A stretch of 64,000 nucleotides of DNA from Dryocola sp032000125 (GTDB lineage: Bacteria > Pseudomonadota > Gammaproteobacteria > Enterobacterales > Enterobacteriaceae), in assembly GCA_032000125.1 (NCBI GenBank), contig DAMALH010000013.1:1-64000 (forward strand), given 5' to 3'. The notes under the pieces were generated by a model. It saw nothing but the letters and a program-made list of their open reading frames with translations, was not told where the DNA came from and did no database searches. Shown piece by piece: positions 1 to 9,158 of this stretch. A program made the position numbers and the translations under genes. The number at the start of each line of letters is the position of its first letter. Position 1 is the first letter of the stretch.

Positions 1-59
1 GCAGGTCAGGGACTTTTGTACTTCCTGTTTCGATTTAGTTGGCAATTTAGGTAGCGAAC

Positions 60-776
60 ATGCAGACCCCGCACATTCTTATCGTCGAAGACGAGCTAGT
101 AACACGCAACACGTTAAAAAGCATTTTTGAAGCTGAAGGCTACGATGTCTTTGAAGCGACTGATGGCGCAGAGATGCATCAAATCCTGTCAGATAATGAC
201 ATTAACCTGGTCATTATGGATATCAACCTGCCGGGCAAAAATGGCCTGTTGCTGGCGCGTGAACTGCGTGAGCAAGCCAATGTGGCGCTGATGTTCCTGA
301 CCGGCCGCGATAACGAAGTAGACAAGATCCTCGGTCTTGAAATCGGCGCCGATGACTACATCACTAAGCCGTTCAACCCGCGTGAACTGACTATCCGTGC
401 TCGTAATCTTCTGTCGCGTACCATGAACCTGGGCGCCATTAGCGAAGAACGCCGTTCGGTTGAAAGCTACAAATTTAACGGCTGGGAACTGGATATCAAC
501 AGTCGTTCACTGGTTAGCCCGAATGGCGAGCAGTATAAACTGCCGCGCAGTGAATTCCGTGCCATGCTGCACTTCTGCGAAAACCCAGGCAAAATCCAGT
601 CGCGCGCCGAACTGCTGAAAAAAATGACCGGTCGCGAACTCAAGCCGCACGATCGCACCGTTGACGTCACCATCCGCCGTATTCGTAAACACTTCGAATC
701 CACGCCGGACACGCCTGAAATCATCGCCACTATTCACGGCGAAGGCTACCGTTTCTGCGGCGATCTGCAGGAATAA
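60..776 (+). CDS. arcA: ArcA, aerobic respiration response regulator
   Basis: Response regulator of the ArcB/ArcA two-component system, which represses aerobic respiratory and TCA genes under low oxygen. The 238-residue protein has an N-terminal receiver domain (about 1-120) with acidic pocket residues E10/D11 and phospho-acceptor D54 in VIMDINLPG, the KPF motif near 106, and a C-terminal OmpR-type winged helix (about 135-234). It is near-identical to E. coli ArcA as I recall it and is full length. The window begins in its leader. A strong hairpin follows the stop, and creA converges on it. The creBCD genes that separate the two in E. coli are missing here. Confidence 0.98.
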   Translation: MQTPHILIVEDELVTRNTLKSIFEAEGYDVFEATDGAEMHQILSDNDINLVIMDINLPGKNGLLLARELREQANVALMFLTGRDNEVDKILGLEIGADDYITKPFNPRELTIRARNLLSRTMNLGAISEERRSVESYKFNGWELDINSRSLVSPNGEQYKLPRSEFRAMLHFCENPGKIQSRAELLKKMTGRELKPHDRTVDVTIRRIRKHFESTPDTPEIIATIHGEGYRFCGDLQE

Positions 777-803
777 TTCAGGTTACCAGCGGTCAGAATG
801 ATG

Positions 804-832
804 AAAGGGCGGATTTCCGCCCTTTTCTTTTT
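804..832 (+). terminator. arcA rho-independent terminator
   Basis: A perfect 10-bp stem (AAAGGGCGGA paired with TCCGCCCTTT, two-base loop) is followed by a T-rich run (TTTTCTTTTT). It lies 28 bp after the arcA stop and just before the convergent creA stop. The U-tract faces the plus strand only, so it serves arcA. Confidence 0.9.
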
Positions 833-836
833 GCCG

Positions 837-1307
837 TTAGCGCCACGGCATAATCGGCACGGCGCTCAGCGCGTTCTTCGGCGACCCTTCGACCACTTTG
901 TCCGAATAAGCCAGATACGCCAGAGCATTACGCTTCGCATCGTAAAAACGCACGACCTGGAGCTTTTTAAAGACCAGAGAGGTGCGCTTCTGGAACACAA
1001 CTTCGCCCTGTGACTTACCGGTTTTAATTTTCTCGCTGAGCTCAACCGGCCCAACCTGCTGGCAGGAAATCGCCGCATCGGCAGTGTCTTCAGCCAGTCC
1101 AAGGCCGCCCTTGATACCGCCGGTTTTGGCCCGGCTGATATAACAGGTAACGTTCTTCACATCCGGATCGTCAAAAGCTTCGACGACGATTTTATGATCC
1201 GGTCCAAATACCTTAAATACCGTGTCCACCGAACCTATCTGCTCAGCAAAAACGCTCTGGGACAATGCTAACAAGGCACCCGCTGCAACTAAAACTTTAT
1301 ATTTCAT
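837..1307 (-). CDS. creA: CreA family periplasmic protein
   Basis: Small exported protein of the CreA family (DUF1126-like), function unknown. The 156 residues begin with a clear signal peptide (MKYKVLV..ALLALSQSVFA, cleavage near 21/22). Length matches E. coli CreA (157). In E. coli creA is first in creABCD. Here it stands alone and converges on arcA, so it is not linked to the CreBC two-component system in this window. A divergent intergenic region of about 200 bp separates it from rob. Confidence 0.93.
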   Translation of the reverse strand: MKYKVLVAAGALLALSQSVFAEQIGSVDTVFKVFGPDHKIVVEAFDDPDVKNVTCYISRAKTGGIKGGLGLAEDTADAAISCQQVGPVELSEKIKTGKSQGEVVFQKRTSLVFKKLQVVRFYDAKRNALAYLAYSDKVVEGSPKNALSAVPIMPWR

Positions 1308-1514
1308 ATTGTTACCATTAATGAAGATTACCCCGGTTGACTATTCATCCTTTAAGGAAAAAGTCGTTTAATATCACGTTATTAATCAAATCATCCGCAG
1401 GACAAGCTGATTTTGGCACAACTTGCTAAAAAAAACTCTGAACGACCCCAGAACAAAAAATGCTATTATCCGGCCATAATTTCGGCACCCGCTCTGTCAG
1501 GATGAGGATATTTT

Positions 1515-2384
1515 ATGGATCAGGCTGCGATCATTCGCGATCTGCTTACCTGGCTTGAAAGCCATCTGGATCAACCCCTTGCGCTGGATAACGTGGCGGC
1601 AAAAGCAGGCTATTCCAAGTGGCATCTACAAAGGATGTTTAAAGACGTTACGGGGCATGCAATCGGCGCCTATATCCGCGCGCGTCGCTTATCAAAATCC
1701 GCCGTGGCGCTGCGCCTCACCGCTCGTCCTATTCTTGATATTGCACTGCAGTATCGCTTTGACTCGCAACAGACGTTTACCCGCGCGTTCAAAAAACAGT
1801 TCGCCCAGACGCCGGCATTGTATCGCCGTTCGCCGGACTGGAGCGCTTTTGGTATGCGCCCGCCTCTGCGTTTAGGCGAATTTAGCCTTCCGCAGGCGCA
1901 ATTCATTACCCTGCCGGAAACGCATCTGGTTGGCGTCACGCAGAGTTATAGCTGTACGCTTGAACAAATTTCAGATTTCCGGAACGAAATGCGCATTCAA
2001 TTCTGGACGCAATTCCTCGGCAACGCGCCTACGCTCCCACGCGTGTTGTATGGTTTGCATGAACCGCGCCCAAGTATTGAGAAAGACGACGAACAGGAAG
2101 TGTTTTATACCACCGCTCTGTCGCCGGAAATGGCCAACGGCTTCCTCCCGGATTCGCATCCAATCACGCTGGAAGGCGGTGATTACGTTCAGTTTGACTA
2201 TGAAGGGCCGGGCACCGGGCTTCAGGAGTTCATTCTGACAGTCTATGGCACCTGTATGCCGTCGCTGAACCTGATCCGCCGCAAAGGCCACGATATCGAG
2301 CGCTTCTTCCCGCAGGAAGAAGCTCGAGTGGAAGACAGGCCGCTGCAAATCCGCTGTGAATATTTAATTCCGGTACGTCGTTAA
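1515..2384 (+). CDS. rob: Rob, AraC/XylS-family right-origin-binding regulator
   Basis: Transcriptional activator of the MarA/SoxS/Rob regulon (antibiotic, solvent and superoxide resistance). The AraC-type DNA-binding domain is at the N-terminus (residues about 8-107, two helix-turn-helix units). A GyrI-like ligand-binding domain occupies 120-289. Length of 289 equals the E. coli protein. The start has a GGATGAGGATATTTT leader with a plausible Shine-Dalgarno. It converges with gpmB, and the two stop codons overlap by 4 bp (2381-2384). Confidence 0.97.
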   Translation: MDQAAIIRDLLTWLESHLDQPLALDNVAAKAGYSKWHLQRMFKDVTGHAIGAYIRARRLSKSAVALRLTARPILDIALQYRFDSQQTFTRAFKKQFAQTPALYRRSPDWSAFGMRPPLRLGEFSLPQAQFITLPETHLVGVTQSYSCTLEQISDFRNEMRIQFWTQFLGNAPTLPRVLYGLHEPRPSIEKDDEQEVFYTTALSPEMANGFLPDSHPITLEGGDYVQFDYEGPGTGLQEFILTVYGTCMPSLNLIRRKGHDIERFFPQEEARVEDRPLQIRCEYLIPVRR

Positions 2385-3028
2385 CGCTGTAATTCGTCTA
2401 ACGCAGGGGCGTCTAAATGCGAGATATCCCCTGCCGTTTCAACCACCCACCCTGGCGCAAGCCACGGGCTTTCCTGATGATCGACACGCGAGATAGAACA
2501 GTTTCGCAAACGTAAACGGCGCTCAGCCCAGGCCGGTAAGCCCAGAATGGTGCTGACCAGACAGCCAAGCGCCATGCCGTGGCTCACCAGCAGCGGACGG
2601 CTGCCGGCAGGCAGGTCGCGACAGGCGTTTAGCGCTGCGTGCATGCGGCTGCTCATTTCCTGCATCGATTCCCCTTCAGGAATGCGGCCGTCCGGCGTAC
2701 CGTTGACCAGCAGGCGACGCCAGCCTTCTTCTTCTTCGCTTAGCGTATCCAGATGTCGGCGCTCAAGCACGCCCATATCCAGCTCGCGAAGACGTGCGTC
2801 AAGCGTCACGTCACACCCGCACGCCTGCGCAATTATCTCTGCTGTACGACGCGTACGGCCCAAATCGCTGGCAATAACGTGAGTGATACCAAGGGCCTTC
2901 ACGCGCTCAGCCACTTGCCATGCCTGACGTTCCCCTTTTTCAGTCAGCGCGCTGTCTGACTGGCCCTGAATGCGGCGCTCCGCATTCCACTGCGTTTCAC
3001 CATGGCGAACAAGGTATACCTGTAACAT
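2381..3028 (-). CDS. gpmB: GpmB/YtjC, histidine phosphatase superfamily (phosphoglycerate mutase-like)
   Basis: Histidine phosphatase family protein historically called phosphoglycerate mutase 2. The N-terminal LVRHGETQWN motif carries the phospho-accepting His at residue 9. A second catalytic His lies in LLVSHGMAL near residue 150. The 215-residue length matches E. coli. It is divergent from yjjX with about 50 bp between the starts, and overlaps the end of rob. Whether it is a true mutase or a phosphatase on other substrates cannot be decided from sequence. Confidence 0.94.
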   Translation of the reverse strand: MLQVYLVRHGETQWNAERRIQGQSDSALTEKGERQAWQVAERVKALGITHVIASDLGRTRRTAEIIAQACGCDVTLDARLRELDMGVLERRHLDTLSEEEEGWRRLLVNGTPDGRIPEGESMQEMSSRMHAALNACRDLPAGSRPLLVSHGMALGCLVSTILGLPAWAERRLRLRNCSISRVDHQESPWLAPGWVVETAGDISHLDAPALDELQR

Positions 3029-3080
3029 GCGTTTTATCCGTTATACTGCTGCAACAAAAATCTTTAGAGTTTCAGTGATT

Positions 3081-3596
3081 ATGTACCATGTCGTCTGTGC
3101 TACAACCAATCCTTCAAAAATTCAGGCTATTCTGCAGGCATTTAACGAAATCTATGGTGCAGGATCCTGCCATATAGAGTCCGTTGACGTCGAGACCGGC
3201 GTGCCAGAACAGCCCTTTGGGAACGTTGAAACGCGAGCGGGCGCACGATGCAGGGTAATAAACGCCCGCAGGCTTCGGCCCGCAGCAGATTTTTGGGTGG
3301 CGATAGAAGCGGGAATTGATGAGGGCAGCACGTTTAGCTGGGTCGTTATCGAAAACCAGCGCACGCGTGGCGAATCGCGTTCGGCAACGCTGCCGTTACC
3401 TGAGGTCATTCTGAAGAAGGTGAAAGCGGGCGAAGCGCTTGGCCCGGTGATGTCAGCCTATACCGGCATCGACAAAATTGGCCGCAAAGAAGGTGCGATT
3501 GGCGTGTTTACCGCCGGGAAACTCACGCGAAGCAGCGTTTATCACCAGGCGGTCGTGCTGGCGCTCAGCCCATTCCACAATGAAATTTACCGCTAG
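3081..3596 (+). CDS. yjjX: YjjX, non-canonical purine NTP phosphatase (ITPase/XTPase)
   Basis: House-cleaning nucleotidase that hydrolyses ITP/XTP. The open frame extends upstream to 2970 over gpmB, but the ATG at 3081 gives MYHVVCATTNPSKIQAI, which matches the family N-terminus and its substrate-binding TNPSK motif. From there the product is 171 residues, the family length. Conserved ARxR..NAR and VAIEAGID segments follow. The stop overlaps the convergent trpR stop by 4 bp (3593-3596). Confidence 0.94.
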   Translation: MYHVVCATTNPSKIQAILQAFNEIYGAGSCHIESVDVETGVPEQPFGNVETRAGARCRVINARRLRPAADFWVAIEAGIDEGSTFSWVVIENQRTRGESRSATLPLPEVILKKVKAGEALGPVMSAYTGIDKIGRKEGAIGVFTAGKLTRSSVYHQAVVLALSPFHNEIYR

Positions 3597-3922
3597 CTTT
3601 CGCTGCGTAATAGCTCTCGCTCCAGCCACTGACGAAGCTCTGGCGGCGCGGATTTCAGGCTGTTCGAGCCGCGGGTAATCGTTGCAATGCCGGCGCCAAG
3701 CTCGTTTTTCAGCTCGCGCTGGCTCATTTCACCTTTCAGCAACTCTTCGATGATTCTCACGCGAGTGCCTAAAGCGGTACGTTCGTCCGGCGTAAGCAGC
3801 AGGGCTAAAAGCGGCAGGTGCAGCTGCTTATCAAAGGATTTTTGCAGCAAATCCACAAAGCGAAGCCACTCCTGATTACTTTGCTCGGCCTGCTCCGCCG
3901 AGTATTGAGAGAGCTGGGTCAT
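3593..3922 (-). CDS. trpR: TrpR, trp operon repressor
   Basis: Tryptophan-activated repressor of trpEDCBA, aroH, mtr and its own gene. The 109 residues include the TrpR core and a helix-turn-helix with MSQRELKNELGAGIATITRG (about 66-85). E. coli TrpR has 108 residues. An almost palindromic Trp operator lies just upstream, consistent with autoregulation. It is downstream of slt in the same orientation, as in E. coli. Confidence 0.97.
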   Translation of the reverse strand: MTQLSQYSAEQAEQSNQEWLRFVDLLQKSFDKQLHLPLLALLLTPDERTALGTRVRIIEELLKGEMSQRELKNELGAGIATITRGSNSLKSAPPELRQWLERELLRSES

Positions 3923-3933
3923 GTCAGGCCACC

Positions 3934-3951
3934 ATACTATTTAACTAGTAC
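3934..3951 (-). promoter_or_regulatory. TrpR operator in front of trpR
   Basis: Read on the minus strand the site is GTACTAGTTAAATAGTAT. I recall the consensus as GTACTAGTTAACTAGTAC, giving two mismatches in 18 bp. It lies 12 bp upstream of the trpR start, the expected autoregulatory position. Confidence 0.85.
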
Positions 3952-3977
3952 AGCAGCATAACATAAACTCCCTCAAA

Positions 3978-5912
3978 TCAATACCGACGCTGCCACTCAG
4001 CATCCGTTAACAAGGCCGCGGATTTGCCCATGAAATACTTATAGTAGGCGTCATAAGCCAGTACGTTTTTCACATAGCCGCGCGTTTCGGAGAACGGAAT
4101 GCTTTCCACAAAGGCAACCGCATCAATGCGCCCTGCGCTGTTGCCAAGCCAGGTTCTGACGCGTCCGGGCCCGGCGTTATATGCCGCAGAAGCGAAAATA
4201 CGGTTGTTCTCAAACTGCTGATATACGGATTCCAGATAGGTGGTGCCGATATTGATATTGGTGTCCGCATCCAGCAGTTGATTCGGGCTGCTGTACCCTG
4301 CAAGCCCAAATTTTTGTACCGTATGGGAGGCGGTGGCCGGCATGACCTGCATCAGCCCGCTGGCCCCCACCGGCGAGCGCACTTTCGGATTCCAGGCGCT
4401 CTCCTGACGGGCGATAGCCATCGCGTAGCTTGGCGAGATATCTTTGCCGCTGACGTAGCGGGAGAAAGTATCTTTGTACGCCAGCGGGAAGCGCTCTTCG
4501 AGATGATCCCACAGCTTGCCTGCGATCGTCGCCTGAACGCTCAGATCCCACCAGTTTTGATCGAAGGCGTAACGCGCAAGCCCCTCCTGCTCTGGCTTGC
4601 TGCGGCTGGCGATCAGATTCGCCCATTCGCTGCGCGCGGTATTGTCCATGCTCCAGTACATCAGTTCGCGAACGCGGGCCATTTCAGGCCCCTGTACCAG
4701 GGCCTGATTAACCGCCCCGGCTTTATCCACGCGCAGAGGGTAATCCTCGCCCAGGCGCTGGGCTGCAATCATCGGGTAAAAACCGCGCTGCTGCATCAGT
4801 GAATGCAGGATCTCTTTCGCTTCAGCTTCACGCCCCCGCTCAAGCAGCAAATCCGCCTGCCAGTAGCGCCATTCGTCTTTCTCTTTCGCCTCCATAGGCA
4901 GGCGAGCAAGCCAGGTATTCAGCCCGGCACGATCGCCTGCTCCCAGCGCCATACGCACGCGGCGCTCAACAAGCGAGGTGGATCGCGAACGCATTATCAC
5001 ATCGTCGCGCCAGTTGGCTTGCTCAGAAGTGATATCGTTGCCCATCAGACGCCAGGCGACGATTTCTTTCAGCTCCTGAGCCCGATCTTCATCCAACTGC
5101 TGGGCCTGCACCAGAGACGGGATCATCAGGCGTGCATTTTCTGCATCCTGACGCGCAATGCGGGTAAAGGCTAGCGCCGCCGCCTGGCGCGTGAAGTCCG
5201 TCGCCCCGACGGTGCGGGCAAAAGTCAGCACCGTATCCGGGTTGTTCTGCAGGCTGATAAGCGAGCTGGCGATGGTCTGGTAATCAGCCGGCATCTGGTT
5301 TGCAAGGCTCGTCACCAGGGAGGTATTGCCTTCTTTCATCGCCAGGCGAATCCGTTCCAGATACGCCAGGGGATCCTGCGTCCCGGAGGAACGCCAGGCA
5401 GAGAACAGACGATCGCAGCTCGAAGGCAAATTCTTACCGCTCAGCCAAAGCTCTTTCGCCCCGCTCCACGCGGCCTCGGGCTGGCCGGTGTTCCACTTCG
5501 CGTAATAGTAATTACATTTTGATTCTGTGGTGCCCGGCGGCTCCGGGCTAAAAGCCAGCAGCCCGCGCCAGTCTTCGCGACGCGCCAGTTCGTTTACAAA
5601 GCGGGATTTCAGCGAGCGCGCCGGCGGTAGCGTTGGATTCGCCTGGATAAACCGGCTGACGGACACCGCCGGCTCATTCATTAAATCATCGGTAAGCAGG
5701 CGATATTGCAGATAAGGATAGAGCGGGTAGTCCTGCAAACCGGGCAGCATCTGCTGCACCACATCCATTTGCTTGTTATCCCATGCCTGTTTGATTTGCG
5801 CATAACGGTTGCGCTGTTCGTCAAGCGAATCGGCCCGGGCCACGCCGGCGAGGGTCGCCAGGCATACGCCTGCGGCCAGCATGCGCCATACAACTTGTCT
5901 GGATTGCCCCAC
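3978..5912 (-). CDS. slt: Slt70, soluble lytic murein transglycosylase
   Basis: Periplasmic exo-lytic transglycosylase that cleaves peptidoglycan to 1,6-anhydromuropeptides. The 644 residues (E. coli 645) begin with a signal peptide ending ...LAGVARA near residue 27. A long alpha-helical superhelix follows. The C-terminal goose-lysozyme-like domain contains ARQESAWNPKVRSPVGASG, with the catalytic Glu near 505, and LMQVMPATA. Downstream in the same direction is trpR. The divergent neighbour is ettA. Confidence 0.97.
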   Translation of the reverse strand: MGQSRQVVWRMLAAGVCLATLAGVARADSLDEQRNRYAQIKQAWDNKQMDVVQQMLPGLQDYPLYPYLQYRLLTDDLMNEPAVSVSRFIQANPTLPPARSLKSRFVNELARREDWRGLLAFSPEPPGTTESKCNYYYAKWNTGQPEAAWSGAKELWLSGKNLPSSCDRLFSAWRSSGTQDPLAYLERIRLAMKEGNTSLVTSLANQMPADYQTIASSLISLQNNPDTVLTFARTVGATDFTRQAAALAFTRIARQDAENARLMIPSLVQAQQLDEDRAQELKEIVAWRLMGNDITSEQANWRDDVIMRSRSTSLVERRVRMALGAGDRAGLNTWLARLPMEAKEKDEWRYWQADLLLERGREAEAKEILHSLMQQRGFYPMIAAQRLGEDYPLRVDKAGAVNQALVQGPEMARVRELMYWSMDNTARSEWANLIASRSKPEQEGLARYAFDQNWWDLSVQATIAGKLWDHLEERFPLAYKDTFSRYVSGKDISPSYAMAIARQESAWNPKVRSPVGASGLMQVMPATASHTVQKFGLAGYSSPNQLLDADTNINIGTTYLESVYQQFENNRIFASAAYNAGPGRVRTWLGNSAGRIDAVAFVESIPFSETRGYVKNVLAYDAYYKYFMGKSAALLTDAEWQRRY

Positions 5913-6142
5913 AAGTTCTCCTCATTTGTGTCAGGGCGGCATCATGCCGCCGCGTTATCTTCATGCTAACCAGGGGGAGCCGGATGCGCCACGCCCGATG
6001 AGGATATTTTACCAATAAACGCCTCAAGCCCGTTTTGGGTAACACAACCGGCTTGCCCTGCTGGGATTACCCGGTGAAAACGGCTACACTTCGCCATTGA
6101 TATGAACCATCTTACATCACGAAAAAGAGGCGAAGTCGCACT

Positions 6143-7810
6143 GTGGCTCAATTCGTTTATACCATGCATCGTGTCGGCAAAGTTGTCCCGCCGAAACGTC
6201 ATATTCTGAAAAATATCTCGCTCAGTTTCTTCCCTGGCGCCAAGATCGGCGTGCTGGGTCTGAACGGTGCCGGTAAATCCACTCTGCTGCGCATTATGGC
6301 CGGCATTGACACCGAGATTGAAGGCGAAGCCCGCCCGCAGCCCGGTCTGAAAATTGGTTACCTGCCTCAGGAACCGCAGCTTAATTTAGAGCACACGGTT
6401 CGTGAGTCCGTTGAAGAAGCGGTATCCGAAGTGGTTAACGCGCTGAAAGGTCTGGATGAGGTATACGCGCTGTATGCCGAACCGGACGCTGACTTTGATA
6501 AGCTCGCCGCACAACAGGGCAAGTTTGAAGAGATTATTCAGGCGCACGACGGTCATAATCTGAACGTACAGCTTGAGCGCGCGGCCGATGCGCTGCGTCT
6601 GCCGGACTGGGATGCGAAAATCAATAACCTGTCCGGCGGTGAACGCCGCCGCGTGGCGCTGTGCCGTCTGCTGCTTGAAAAGCCGGACATGCTGCTGCTC
6701 GACGAACCAACCAACCACCTGGACGCAGAGTCCGTGGCCTGGCTGGAACGCTTCCTGCACGACTTCGAAGGCACCGTTGTGGCGATTACCCACGACCGTT
6801 ACTTCCTCGACAACGTCGCGGGCTGGATTCTGGAACTGGACCGCGGCGAAGGTATTCCGTGGGAAGGCAACTACTCTTCATGGCTTGAGCAAAAAGACCA
6901 GCGCCTGGCGCAGGAAGCGTCGGCGGAAGCGGCTCGCCGTAAATCCATTGAGAAAGAGCTGGAGTGGGTACGCCAGGGCGCGAAAGGCCGCCAGTCGAAA
7001 GGCAAGGCGCGTCTGGCCCGCTTTGAAGAACTTAACAGTACCGAATACCAGAAACGTAACGAAACCAACGAACTGTTTATTCCACCAGGCGCGCGTCTGG
7101 GCGATAAAGTCGTTGAGGTTACCAACCTGCGTAAATCCTACGGCGATCGCCTGCTGATTGACGATCTCTCCTTCTCGGTGCCGAAAGGCGCGATAGTTGG
7201 CATCATCGGTCCGAACGGCGCGGGTAAATCTACGCTGTTCCGCATGATGTCCGGGCAGGAACAGCCGGACAGCGGCACCATCGAGCTGGGCGAAACCGTG
7301 AAGCTGGCTTCCGTCGATCAGTTCCGTGACGCGATGGACAACAGCAAAACCGTGTGGGAAGAAGTCTCCGGCGGCCAGGATATTATGCGCGTCGGCAACA
7401 CCGAGATGCCAAGCCGCGCGTACGTTGGCCGCTTTAACTTTAAAGGCGTTGACCAGGGTAAACGCGTCGGCGAGCTTTCCGGCGGCGAGCGCGGTCGTTT
7501 GCACCTGGCGAAGCTGCTGCAGGTTGGCGGCAACATGCTGCTGCTTGATGAACCAACAAACGACCTGGATATCGAAACCCTGCGCGCGTTAGAAAACGCC
7601 CTGCTGGAGTTCCCGGGCTGCGCGATGGTTATCTCGCACGACCGCTGGTTCCTTGACCGTATCGCAACCCACATTCTGGATTACCAGGATGAAGGCAAAG
7701 TTGAGTTCTTCGAAGGCAACTTTACCGAATACGAAGAGTACAAAAAACGCACCCTGGGTGCGGATGCGCTGGAACCTAAGCGTATTAAGTACAAAAGGGT
7801 TACGAAGTAA
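6143..7810 (+). CDS. ettA: EttA, energy-dependent translational throttle (ABC-F)
   Basis: ABC-F ATPase that binds the ribosomal E site and gates the first elongation step according to ATP/ADP. The start is GTG at 6143 (AQFVYTMHRV follows). The 555 residues hold two ABC domains: Walker A GLNGAGKST with signature LSGGERRR, then GPNGAGKST with LSGGERGR, and LLLDEPTNHLD/LLLDEPTNDLD Walker B motifs. A charged linker at about 245-320 joins them. There are no membrane segments, as expected. Formerly YjjK. Confidence 0.97.
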   Translation: MAQFVYTMHRVGKVVPPKRHILKNISLSFFPGAKIGVLGLNGAGKSTLLRIMAGIDTEIEGEARPQPGLKIGYLPQEPQLNLEHTVRESVEEAVSEVVNALKGLDEVYALYAEPDADFDKLAAQQGKFEEIIQAHDGHNLNVQLERAADALRLPDWDAKINNLSGGERRRVALCRLLLEKPDMLLLDEPTNHLDAESVAWLERFLHDFEGTVVAITHDRYFLDNVAGWILELDRGEGIPWEGNYSSWLEQKDQRLAQEASAEAARRKSIEKELEWVRQGAKGRQSKGKARLARFEELNSTEYQKRNETNELFIPPGARLGDKVVEVTNLRKSYGDRLLIDDLSFSVPKGAIVGIIGPNGAGKSTLFRMMSGQEQPDSGTIELGETVKLASVDQFRDAMDNSKTVWEEVSGGQDIMRVGNTEMPSRAYVGRFNFKGVDQGKRVGELSGGERGRLHLAKLLQVGGNMLLLDEPTNDLDIETLRALENALLEFPGCAMVISHDRWFLDRIATHILDYQDEGKVEFFEGNFTEYEEYKKRTLGADALEPKRIKYKRVTK

Positions 7811-7819
7811 GTCCTGCCC

Positions 7820-7893
7820 CTCGCGCTTTCCCTCGCCTTTGGCGTGCGGGAAAGCGCGAGTTCAGCTCCTCCCCCCTTCCAGGGGGAGAGGGG
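7820..7893. terminator. Double inverted repeat between ettA and nadR (terminator or REP-like)
   Basis: CTCGCGCTTTCCC (7820-7832) pairs perfectly with GGGAAAGCGCGAG (7848-7860) over 13 bp. A second C-rich palindrome follows (CTCCCCCC..., 7867-7893). Neither has a good U-tract. Placed between convergent genes, they may end both transcripts. The second half resembles dispersed enterobacterial intergenic repeats, but copy number cannot be judged here. Confidence 0.55.
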
Positions 7894-9126
7894 CTATCCC
7901 TGTTCGCCAATCATATCCTTCACCAGCTCAACGCAGCGCAGGAAACGGGAATCGTAGTCTGATTCCTCAACGTGAACGTAGCTGATATTGTTTTCTTTGA
8001 GCATCGCGACCAGAAGATCCTGGAAAGACCTCCGGTCCGTATCGCTACCAAGGCTCCTGAGCCCGTCGGCTACCCACGGCGTGTTGTTTTCCAGCAGAAT
8101 AACCAGGTCGAAACGGTATTCGTCAATCAGCGCCTGCACAAACGGATGCTCCCGCCCTTCATACTTTTTGCAGAACGCCTGGGTGGTGACAAAATCAGTA
8201 TCGATAAAGGCCACTTTATTGGCGTATTTCACCGCAAAATCTACGTACTGAGCGTGCCCGATGGCGATTTTGTCGTAATCGGAATACTGGAGCGCCATCT
8301 CATCGCCGCCCAGGTGAGAAAAGACGTAATCCCGCCCGTATTCCCAGGCGCTGGTGGTATTGAAGATGTTGGCGAGCTTATTCACCATCCACGACTTGCC
8401 GCTCGATTCGCCGCCTAAGATAGCCACGGTTCTGACAAAGAACGGTTTAACCTCGGTGGGAATATATTCCCAGTAGCGAAACGGGTTTTCGCGAATCTGC
8501 CCGCCGCTGATATTCATAAAGGTACGCTTCGGATCGATAAGCACGGTTTCAATGCCGAGCTGTTCCGTAAACCGCGGCGCATCGCTTTCTTCCGAGGTGT
8601 AGATACGGTCGGCGTTGATGCCTTTGCTTTCCATAAAGGCGTTGATCCCCCGGCTCCAGACATCCCAGCCGTGCGGGTACGGTTCCATGCCTTCTTCATT
8701 GAACGAATGGATGCGAATATTTTTCTGGTACTTGAACGTCTGTAGCAGCCAACGCAGGCGGTCGCCGGTGGTAGGCTGCTGGGACATGGCGCTGTCTTCA
8801 AACAGCAAGCGATCGCGGGTTTCGTCATAGCCCATGATGATATGCAGCTCATCAACCTGGCTTGCGGCGCGCTGAATTAAATAGATATGCCCGGTATGCA
8901 GCGGATAAAACTTCCCGAACACCACGCCCACTTTTTTCTCGCGCCTTGGAAATTCCAGGCCAAGAAAGCGGTGCAGCGCTTCGAGCTTCTGGGCGCTCGG
9001 GCTTTTGATTTTGGCGTTCAGTAGCTGGCTAAGATAGCCTTTGGTCATGCCGCAGGCTTCTGCGACCTGCTGTAGCGTAACGCTCTGCTGCCGAATAGCG
9101 GTCTTCAGATACTCGAAAGACGACAT
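7894..9126 (-). CDS. nadR: NadR, NAD biosynthesis repressor / NMN adenylyltransferase / ribosylnicotinamide kinase
   Basis: Trifunctional NAD protein of 410 residues, the E. coli length. An N-terminal HTH (about 15-45, MTKGYLSQLLNAK) binds nad operators. The NMN adenylyltransferase domain starts at GKFYPLHTGH (about 70). A C-terminal ribosylnicotinamide kinase has a P-loop GGESSGKS near 240. The residue after the P-loop is Trp where E. coli has Thr (GKSWMVNK against GKSTLVNK as I recall it). The gene is last in serB-radA-nadR, 32 bp after radA. Confidence 0.96.
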   Translation of the reverse strand: MSSFEYLKTAIRQQSVTLQQVAEACGMTKGYLSQLLNAKIKSPSAQKLEALHRFLGLEFPRREKKVGVVFGKFYPLHTGHIYLIQRAASQVDELHIIMGYDETRDRLLFEDSAMSQQPTTGDRLRWLLQTFKYQKNIRIHSFNEEGMEPYPHGWDVWSRGINAFMESKGINADRIYTSEESDAPRFTEQLGIETVLIDPKRTFMNISGGQIRENPFRYWEYIPTEVKPFFVRTVAILGGESSGKSWMVNKLANIFNTTSAWEYGRDYVFSHLGGDEMALQYSDYDKIAIGHAQYVDFAVKYANKVAFIDTDFVTTQAFCKKYEGREHPFVQALIDEYRFDLVILLENNTPWVADGLRSLGSDTDRRSFQDLLVAMLKENNISYVHVEESDYDSRFLRCVELVKDMIGEQG

Positions 9127-9158
9127 GCTGCCTCCTGCAAAATTAGACGAATAATCAA

